DNA of 37,641 bases, taken from NCBI GenBank assembly GCA_029941885.1, contig JAPYTP010000013.1:16972-54612 (forward strand), in the 5' to 3' direction. This document shows, piece after piece, positions 1 to 5,706 of this stretch. The notes under the pieces are model-generated. The model was not told the origin of the DNA and did no database searches. It worked only from the letters and a program-made list of their open reading frames with translations. The DNA is from Myxococcota bacterium (GTDB lineage: Bacteria > Myxococcota_A > UBA9160 > UBA4427). The translations under genes were made by a program, and so were the position numbers. Positions within the stretch are counted from its first letter, which is position 1; every line of letters starts with the position of its first letter.

Positions 1-45
1 AGACGGCGTGCCCGGAGACGGCGTGCCCGGAGACAGCGTGCCCAG
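1..45. repeat. 15-bp tandem repeat, three copies at window edge
   Basis: Two identical 15-base units, AGACGGCGTGCCCGG at 1-15 and 16-30, are followed by a third copy at 31-45 with two changes. The period is a multiple of three and on the minus strand it encodes P-G-T-P-S units within the ATPase frame. More copies may lie beyond the edge. Confidence 0.85.
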
Positions 46-2127
46 AAACGGTGACAGCGCGGCTCGAACCGATGCGACGGCCTCTCTCCGCGCCAATTCG
101 TCTCGGTCCGCTGCTCGCGCCGCTTCTCTTCTCTGCGCCAGCAGACCCCGTAGATCGTCGAGCTCCCGACGCCAACCACGCATCACCTCGGGCGCTCGGG
201 CTTCGACTCCCGTGCCCTCCCAGAGTGCCGACCAGTTCGCCGCCGATTCGGCCCTCTCGGCCTCGAGATCCTCGATTCGCTGCCCAACCTGAGCGAGATC
301 ACGGTCAAGGCGATTCTGTCGCGCGGTGTGCGATCCCTCGTCCGCGACACGCTTCGCATCGGTGCGTAACCGATCCGCCAGGTCGTCTGCGCCCACCGAT
401 TCTCGTTCGAACCGTAGTGCCAGGGCGTGAGCCCCATCCGGATCGGGCAGCGTCTCGCGCTCGACGAGAGTTCGACGGATCTCGTGCCAAACCTGATCGC
501 GACCCCGGCGCCGTTCTGCGAGTTCCTCGGGTCGTGGAACCGCGCCCTGGATCCGGATCGTCGACAGTTCTTCGTCGATCCGGGCGTGTTCTTCGCGAAG
601 CTTCCGGCGCTCGTCGCCGAGAGACTCGCGCCGGGCCGATTGTTCCGTGAGGCGTTGGGCAATCGAATCGATCAGCTCGTGGGTGGGGAAGGACGTTTCT
701 TCGATTCGTTCGTTGCCCTGTGATTCGAAACCCAACCGCCGGACCGTCTGCTGCAACTCGAGATCCAGCGCGGACAGCGAATGTTCGTGTGCGAGGATCC
801 GATCATCGATCGTCCCGTGCCTCGCGGCCTGCGCCAGGGAGCGCTGAAGCGGTCGCACGTCGATCGCGAGTGGCTCGGAATCGCGCTCCTCCGCTCGCAA
901 TCGCTCGAGGTCAGCCCGTGCCTCCGCGACCTCTTCCCGGGTTGCGGTCCGCCGATCCTCGAATTTAGCGGACTCACTCGCGAGGCTGCGGATCAGTCCG
1001 GCCCGCCCGACGGTGGCTCGCAGGGAGATCACTCGCTCCCGACTGACATCCATCGAGCCTCCGAGCAGCTCTTCGATCCCGCGGTCGAGCTGAGCGATTT
1101 CAGATTCTCGGCGAGGCAGATCTTCCAGGGCCTTGGTGATGCCCTTGACCTGCTGGTGGACGGATTCGATTCGTTCCCGCTCTGCGATCAGTTCCGGGGC
1201 GAGGCGGAGAGCACCCCTCGCCGACTCCTCTCGTGCGATTTTTGCGGCCGATCGCCGCTGCGCTTCCCGCGCCGCCTCTCGTAGCGCCCGTGCGTCCGTG
1301 AGTCGCCGCTCGAAGTCCTCAGGCAGTTCGGCCACATCGACGAGGTCCGCGAGGCGTGCCGCCGCCGAGCGCCTCCTGGCGACTGCCGGGAGCGCTCGCT
1401 TCACCCGCTCGAGCCGCGACAATTCCGTCCTTGTATCCTCGATCTCCTGCGTCAGGAGTGCGAGTCCTTCCTCCCCATCGAGAACGATTCGTTCCTGGGC
1501 TTCCCAGTCCTTCGGATCGAGCACGAGAGAGCGGATCTCTTTCTGCCCATCCTTCCATTCGGCGATCGCCCGATTGATACGCCGGGTATTGGCCCGCGCC
1601 GCGAAGAGCTCGCTCGCTTCGCTTTCGAGTCCATCCAACACGCCACCGAGATTGGCGAGGCCCAGACTCGCGCCAAAGAGCGCCCGGCCCACTTCGCCGT
1701 CGTCCTCGAGGAGAGCGGCAGATCCCTCGCTCAGACTGCGATGGTCGAGGCCGTAGAATCGTTCGAAGAGGAGCTCCGGAACCGCCTCGACGAGACGATC
1801 CATCCGATCGCTCTCGAGCACCGCAGTATCGTCGTAGCGATAGAGCGAATCCCTGTCCTTCTTGCGCCGCATCACGGAGAGTTCTTCCCCATCACTGAAA
1901 CGCATCCGTGCGCCGATGCGGAGATCGGAATAGCGGTGCACGAAATCATCGGGGCTGCGCCGGTGGATCCCATAGATCAATCCACGAATCGCACGCAGCG
2001 CCGTCGTCTTGCCTGCTTCGTTTGCACCATAGAGAATGCAGAGCCCGGGCCCACCGAGATCGGGCAGCTCGATGCGTCGTTCCGTGAAGCACCCAAACGC
2101 CTTGAGGTAGAGCTCGAGAAGCCTCAC
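1..2127 (-). CDS. YhaN/SbcC-like AAA ATPase (C-terminus beyond left edge)
   Basis: N-terminal 709 residues of a large SMC/Rad50-type ATPase, open to the window edge. The start is GTG at 2127, with GAGG seven bases upstream, overlapping the stop of the phosphoesterase gene by four bases (GTGA). The protein begins with the beta strand typical of YhaN/RecF/SbcC heads. Walker A is GANEAGKTT at residues 34-42, followed by RGLIYG and later by long Glu/Arg/Leu-rich stretches that look like coiled coil. Walker B and signature motifs would lie outside the window. Family knowledge: such ATPases pair with a YhaO/SbcD nuclease to process DNA ends. The last 15 visible residues are a Pro-Gly-Thr-Pro-Ser-type repeat, unusual inside a coiled coil. 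YhaN is preferred over SbcC because of the YhaO-like partner and N-terminus. Confidence 0.85.
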   Translation of the reverse strand, partial: MRLLELYLKAFGCFTERRIELPDLGGPGLCILYGANEAGKTTALRAIRGLIYGIHRRSPDDFVHRYSDLRIGARMRFSDGEELSVMRRKKDRDSLYRYDDTAVLESDRMDRLVEAVPELLFERFYGLDHRSLSEGSAALLEDDGEVGRALFGASLGLANLGGVLDGLESEASELFAARANTRRINRAIAEWKDGQKEIRSLVLDPKDWEAQERIVLDGEEGLALLTQEIEDTRTELSRLERVKRALPAVARRRSAAARLADLVDVAELPEDFERRLTDARALREAAREAQRRSAAKIAREESARGALRLAPELIAERERIESVHQQVKGITKALEDLPRRESEIAQLDRGIEELLGGSMDVSRERVISLRATVGRAGLIRSLASESAKFEDRRTATREEVAEARADLERLRAEERDSEPLAIDVRPLQRSLAQAARHGTIDDRILAHEHSLSALDLELQQTVRRLGFESQGNERIEETSFPTHELIDSIAQRLTEQSARRESLGDERRKLREEHARIDEELSTIRIQGAVPRPEELAERRRGRDQVWHEIRRTLVERETLPDPDGAHALALRFERESVGADDLADRLRTDAKRVADEGSHTARQNRLDRDLAQVGQRIEDLEAERAESAANWSALWEGTGVEARAPEVMRGWRRELDDLRGLLAQRREAARAADRDELARREAVASVRAALSPFLGTLSPGTPSPGTPS

Positions 2128-3389
2128 CGGGGGTCCTCGACTTCGAGGAGACGTGCGAGCAAGAGGTCCCGAACCGCGGGGAGCCTCTCGCGCAGTTTCT
2201 CGGAATCCGTCGGATCGAAAGCCCCCTCGCCTACCGAGAGGGGCAGCGGGAGTTTCTTCTTGAGGTCGGCGAAGCTCGCAGCGATCTTTTCCAGTTCGAC
2301 GGGCGCTGCCTCGAGTTCGGCCACGAGACGCAGAAGATCCCCGAGCGCATCGCTGCGCTCGAGCTCCCGTCCGAGATCTTGAGGCCGCCGCGTCTCGAGG
2401 ACGATCTTTTCGAGCCAGGCACCCGGTTCCCCGAGACCAACGGCGAGGTTGCGAAATTCGTGTCGCCAGCGATCTGGATGCGATACGAGTTCGTCGTGGG
2501 CCGCGCTCGTTCCCGTGAGAATGAGGCGCGCCGCCAGGAGGCGGCCATCCGCGTCGGACAGGGCCCGACCGAGGGCCTCCGCCACGGGCTCGACGCACTC
2601 GGCGGCCGTCGCAACGCCGGAAAGATCGACTTCGACCTGCTGCCAACGGATCACGTCGAGATCGACATGCTCGACGCCGCGGACCTCGCCGCCTTCGACA
2701 GTCACGACGCTACAGCCCTTGGGCCCTGTTTCCCGGACGTGGCGACCCTGGAGATTTCCCGGATAGACGATCCAGGGATCCTGCGAGACCACTTCGCGCT
2801 TGTGGACGTGGCCGAGGGCCCAGTATTGGTAACCCTTGCTCGCCAGACCCTCGCAAGTGCAGGGCGCGTAATCATCGTGGCCCGGACGTCCATTCAGTGA
2901 CGTGTGGAGCAATCCGATATCGAAGCGTCCCGTCTCACCCTGTGGATAGCCGGCACTGAGATCGTCCGGAACGCTTCGACTTCCGAAACTCTGACCGTGG
3001 ATCGCCACATCGTATTCGGGAAGCTCGCTTGTCTGTGGCCGGCCGCTCGAGAAGTGTGTGAGGTTGGGCGGCATCGTCAGCCGCCGCGTGATCTGGCTGT
3101 CGGAATCGTGATTGCCCGAGACGAGAAAGACCCGTATTGCGGCGTCGTGAAGTCGACGCATCTGACGAATGAAGAAGAGGCCGGTGTTGTAGTCCTTCCA
3201 GTCGCCGTCGTAGAGATCGCCCGCGAGCAGCACGAAAGCGACGTCGCGTTCGATCGCGAGCCCGACGAGATTTTCGAAAGCCTCCCGCGGTGCGGCGCGA
3301 ACCTCTGCGACCGGCGCGTCCTCGTAGCGCTCGAGTCCCCGGAGCGGACTGTCCAGGTGGATATCCGCCGCATGAATAAACCGAAACAT
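2124..3389 (-). CDS. YhaO/SbcD-like metallophosphoesterase (DNA repair nuclease subunit)
   Basis: Calcineurin-like phosphoesterase of the YhaO/SbcD/Mre11 group. From the chosen start the protein opens with FRFIHAADIHLDSPL. Metal ligands are visible as D9-x-H11, GDLYDGD at 57-63, GNHD at 92-95, a later LLHTSL and GHVHKRE. The length, 421 residues, suits the family. The frame stays open to another start at 3431, but the extra 14 residues are not family-like and lack a ribosome-binding site, so ATG 3389 is preferred. The stop overlaps the GTG of the YhaN-like gene, so the two are probably translationally coupled and act as a nuclease/ATPase complex. Exact substrate cannot be read from sequence. 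Confidence 0.88.
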   Translation of the reverse strand: MFRFIHAADIHLDSPLRGLERYEDAPVAEVRAAPREAFENLVGLAIERDVAFVLLAGDLYDGDWKDYNTGLFFIRQMRRLHDAAIRVFLVSGNHDSDSQITRRLTMPPNLTHFSSGRPQTSELPEYDVAIHGQSFGSRSVPDDLSAGYPQGETGRFDIGLLHTSLNGRPGHDDYAPCTCEGLASKGYQYWALGHVHKREVVSQDPWIVYPGNLQGRHVRETGPKGCSVVTVEGGEVRGVEHVDLDVIRWQQVEVDLSGVATAAECVEPVAEALGRALSDADGRLLAARLILTGTSAAHDELVSHPDRWRHEFRNLAVGLGEPGAWLEKIVLETRRPQDLGRELERSDALGDLLRLVAELEAAPVELEKIAASFADLKKKLPLPLSVGEGAFDPTDSEKLRERLPAVRDLLLARLLEVEDPR

Positions 3390-3442
3390 CAGCTCGCCGT
3401 CGCCCCATCCATCGGAGATCAGTCGAGCCATTGTAGGACAAG

Positions 3443-3479
3443 GCCGAGCCAGATCCGGTCACATCGGATCTGGCGCGGC
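3443..3479 (-). terminator. Strong stem-loop between leuA and yhaO-like gene
   Basis: A 10-bp perfect inverted repeat (GCCAGATCCG / CGGATCTGGC, 7-base loop) is extended, after one mismatch, by four more pairs (GCCG/CGGC). It starts 12 bases after the leuA stop. No T-run follows on the minus strand, so it may be a weak terminator, a processing or stability hairpin, or a partial block between leuA and the repair genes. Confidence 0.5.
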
Positions 3480-3490
3480 TCCCGATGCGA

Positions 3491-5299
3491 TCATTCTTCG
3501 CCCTCACCCGTTCCCGGAGCGCTCTCACTCACCGGTGGTTCCACCCATCCGCTGCCCACGGCCCTTGCAACCGCGGACAGGACCGCCGCAAAGGACGCAT
3601 CCACGATGCTGGGCGCGGCCCCGGCACCAAAGAGTCGGCGATCAGGGCCGAAAACGAGCTCTACGTAGGCGACTGCAGTCGCCGCTGCTCCGGCCCCCAG
3701 CGCGTGCTCGTGATAGTCGCTGACTCGGAGCTCCACTCCGATCGCCTTGCCCAACGCTTCGACGAACGCGTCGATCGGCCCCGCCCCCTTGCCGGAGAGT
3801 GGAATCCGAGCACCGCCCCAGGCCAGGGTCGCCTCGACCTCCTCCTGTGCCCCATTCCCGTGCGCGGCGATGATTCGATCACCGACCAGCTTCGGCCCCC
3901 CCTCGACACCGAGGTATTCCCGCTCGAAGAGAGTGCGAACCTGATCGCTCGCGATCTCCTCCCCCGTCGCGTCTGCACTGGACTGAACGACGCGGGAGAA
4001 CTCGATCTGCATGCGCCGTGGCAGCATGTAGCCATGCTCGGTCTCCAGGACATAGGCGATTCCGCCCTTTCCCGACTGGCTATTGATTCGGATCACGGCA
4101 TCGTAGCTCCGTCCCACGTGGGCCGGATCGATCGGCAGGTACGGAACTTCCCAACGCGCGACGTCCTCCGCTTCGAGCGCGGAGAGACCCTTCCGGATCG
4201 CGTCCTGGTGGGAACCGGAAAACGCGGTGTAGACCAGCTCGCCGGCATAGGGGTGGCGGGGATGGACCGGCAGGCGATTCGCGTGCTCGACCCGACGAAC
4301 CAATCCGGGCAGATCACTGAAGTCGAGCTCCGGATCGACGCCCTGGCTCATCAGGTTGAGGGCCAGCGTCACCACGTCGACGTTTCCCGTCCGCTCCCCG
4401 TTTCCGAAGAGCGTCCCCTCGACACGATCGGCCCCGGCCATCACACCGAGCTCCGCCGACGCGACACCACAACCCCGATCGTTGTGAGGATGGACGCTCA
4501 CGATCACGGCGTCCCGATTCGACAGGGTCCGACAGAAGAGTTCGATCGAGTCGGCATACACGTTCGGCGTCGCGACCTCGACCGTAGCCGGCAGATTCAG
4601 GATCACCGGGTTGGCCTCATCGGGCTCGAGCACGTCCATCACCGACTCACAGATCTCGACCGCGAAATCGAGTTCCGTCGACGAATAGCTCTCGGGGGAA
4701 TACTCGAATCGGATGTTCTCGTTCGGTCGGGCGACCGCCGCTGATTTCACGAGCTTCGCCGCATTCACCGCGATCGCTTCGATCCCGGCGCGGTCCGCCC
4801 CGAATACGACCCGCCGCTGGAGCGGCGAGGTCGAATTGTAGAAATGGACGATCGAGGACGGCGCACCCTCGATCGCCTCGAAGGTTCGTTCGATCAGGTC
4901 CTCACGGCACTGGACCAGGACCTGGATCGTCACGTCGTCCGGGATTCGGGCCTCTTCGATCAAGCGCCTCACGAAATCGAATTCCGTCTGGGAAGCGCTC
5001 GGGAAACCGACCTCGATCTCGCGGAAGCCGATCGCGACGAGCGTCTGGAAGAGCCGGATCTTGCGCTCCCAGCCCATCGGTTCGACGAGGGCCTGGTTGC
5101 CGTCCCGCAGATCGACACTGCACCATCGCGGGGCGACCTCGAGCACCCGATCCGGCCAGGTTCGATCCGGCAGATCGAAGCGGACGAAAGGCCGATAGCG
5201 GTCGTAGGCCATCACGTCGGGGCGCCCACCCGCCGGCTGGCGCCCATCTCCTCGAGGCCTCACGGCCGTCGTTTTTCGCGAATCCATCTCACTCTCCAT
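3491..5299 (-). CDS. leuA: 2-isopropylmalate synthase, type-2 LeuA
   Basis: First committed enzyme of leucine synthesis, condensing acetyl-CoA with 2-oxoisovalerate. The type-2 (actinobacterial-style) form is recognised by the N-terminal PDRTWPDR and RWCSVDLRDGNQAL region; DLRDGNQ at 63-69 is the HMGL-like catalytic and metal site. The second metal motif VHPHNDRG and GNGERTGNVD follow. The C-terminal part is the LeuA allosteric domain, with a conserved DYHEHALGAGAAATA stretch. The start is ATG 5299, with GGAG six bases upstream, giving 602 residues. ATG 5212 (MAYDRYRPF) is a shorter alternative. The frame is also open up to 5449, but that stretch runs through the attenuator hairpin and is not coding. 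It is preceded by a leucine-rich leader peptide and terminator, so leucine supply probably controls it. Confidence 0.95.
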   Translation of the reverse strand: MESEMDSRKTTAVRPRGDGRQPAGGRPDVMAYDRYRPFVRFDLPDRTWPDRVLEVAPRWCSVDLRDGNQALVEPMGWERKIRLFQTLVAIGFREIEVGFPSASQTEFDFVRRLIEEARIPDDVTIQVLVQCREDLIERTFEAIEGAPSSIVHFYNSTSPLQRRVVFGADRAGIEAIAVNAAKLVKSAAVARPNENIRFEYSPESYSSTELDFAVEICESVMDVLEPDEANPVILNLPATVEVATPNVYADSIELFCRTLSNRDAVIVSVHPHNDRGCGVASAELGVMAGADRVEGTLFGNGERTGNVDVVTLALNLMSQGVDPELDFSDLPGLVRRVEHANRLPVHPRHPYAGELVYTAFSGSHQDAIRKGLSALEAEDVARWEVPYLPIDPAHVGRSYDAVIRINSQSGKGGIAYVLETEHGYMLPRRMQIEFSRVVQSSADATGEEIASDQVRTLFEREYLGVEGGPKLVGDRIIAAHGNGAQEEVEATLAWGGARIPLSGKGAGPIDAFVEALGKAIGVELRVSDYHEHALGAGAAATAVAYVELVFGPDRRLFGAGAAPSIVDASFAAVLSAVARAVGSGWVEPPVSESAPGTGEGEE

Positions 5300-5387
5300 G
5301 CCCGTCTCCGCCCGCCGGCTGGAGGGCCTTCGTCTGGATCGTCCCGGGATGATCACGCCGATCCTGTGAGAATCGGCTCCGAAAACG

Positions 5388-5425
5388 ACGAAGCCCCTCC
5401 GACCGTCAGGCGGGAGGGGCTTCGT
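5388..5425 (-). terminator. leuA attenuator terminator hairpin
   Basis: A perfect 13-bp stem (minus strand ACGAAGCCCCTCC / GGAGGGGCTTCGT) with a 12-base loop is followed on the minus strand by CGTTTTC. It lies between the leader-peptide stop at 5456 and the leuA start at 5299, which fits an attenuator rather than an operon end. Its 5' arm and loop (5420-5409) can instead pair with 5471-5460. Confidence 0.85.
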
Positions 5426-5432
5426 TGTCTCG

Positions 5433-5447
5433 GAACCATTTCGGTTC
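5433..5447 (-). promoter_or_regulatory. Small hairpin between leader peptide stop and terminator
   Basis: GAACC/GGTTC stem with a 5-base loop, nine bases after the leader-peptide stop codon. It could act as a pause hairpin or simply separate the competing structures; its role is inferred. Confidence 0.4.
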
Positions 5448-5455
5448 AACGCACG

Positions 5456-5581
5456 CTAGACCCCACCCGCCCCCATAAGGAGCAGAAGCGATAGAAGCAG
5501 GCCAAGCAGGAGCTCGGACCGCATTTCCATCATCGCGGGGCGCTCGGGGCGCCGATCGTTGTGGTTCTCGGACTGGTTCAT
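5456..5581 (-). CDS. Leucine-rich leader peptide of leuA (attenuator peptide)
   Basis: A 41-codon reading frame just before the leuA terminator. Codons 24-35 read LLLGLLLSLLLL: ten leucines in twelve codons, using CTC, CTG, CTT and CTA. The tail is MGAGGV and then TAG. The codons for GAGGV hold the G-rich segment 5471-5460 that pairs with the 5' arm of the terminator. ATG 5581 lies about eight bases after a candidate -10 box, so the message may be leaderless. In-frame ATGs at 5533, 5530 and 5524 would make a shorter peptide. Leucine leader peptides in front of leu genes are a known attenuation device. The alternative is a tiny single-pass membrane protein, but position and RNA pairings favour the leader. 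Confidence 0.85.
   Translation of the reverse strand: MNQSENHNDRRPERPAMMEMRSELLLGLLLSLLLLMGAGGV
5460..5471 (-). promoter_or_regulatory. Antiterminator segment of leuA leader
   Basis: Minus strand GGCGGGTGGGGT lies in codons 37-41 of the leader peptide. It can pair with GCCCCTCCCGCC (5420-5409): ten Watson-Crick pairs, one U-U mismatch and one terminal G-U. A ribosome stalled at early leucine codons leaves it free; one reaching the stop codon would cover it. Confidence 0.7.
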
Positions 5582-5588
5582 GACTTTG

Positions 5589-5617
5589 GTTTTACTTGAC
5601 GGACTGCGGGACGTCAA
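5589..5617 (-). promoter_or_regulatory. Candidate leuA leader promoter
   Basis: Minus strand TTGACG (5617-5612, five of six -35 matches), a 17-base spacer, then TAAAAC (5594-5589, four of six -10 matches). The predicted start falls at or next to the A of the leader-peptide ATG (5581). Confidence 0.7.
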
Positions 5618-5618
5618 G
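5595..5618. promoter_or_regulatory. Inverted repeat over the leuA promoter spacer (possible operator)
   Basis: CTTGACG and CGTCAAG, a perfect 7-bp inverted repeat with ten bases between, covers the -35 box and spacer. It lies before the predicted start of transcription, so it would act as DNA. No regulator is recognised. Confidence 0.4.
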
Positions 5619-5706
5619 CTTGAGGTCCGTCGGTGGGCTCAGCAGGGTGTGGCCTCCATCCACACCGCCTGCGACCGCCATCGCTCGCTGCTCGCGTTGG
5701 GTCCGC

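Noticed and set aside
3424-3436. TACAAT box before the yhaO-like gene as a promoter
   Set aside because: The -10 match is good, but no acceptable -35 lies 16-18 bases upstream, so it is noted only as a possibility.
5300-5449. Fifty-codon N-terminal extension of leuA
   Set aside because: It translates the terminator hairpin and leader spacer, not known LeuA sequence; ATG 5299 has a proper ribosome-binding site.
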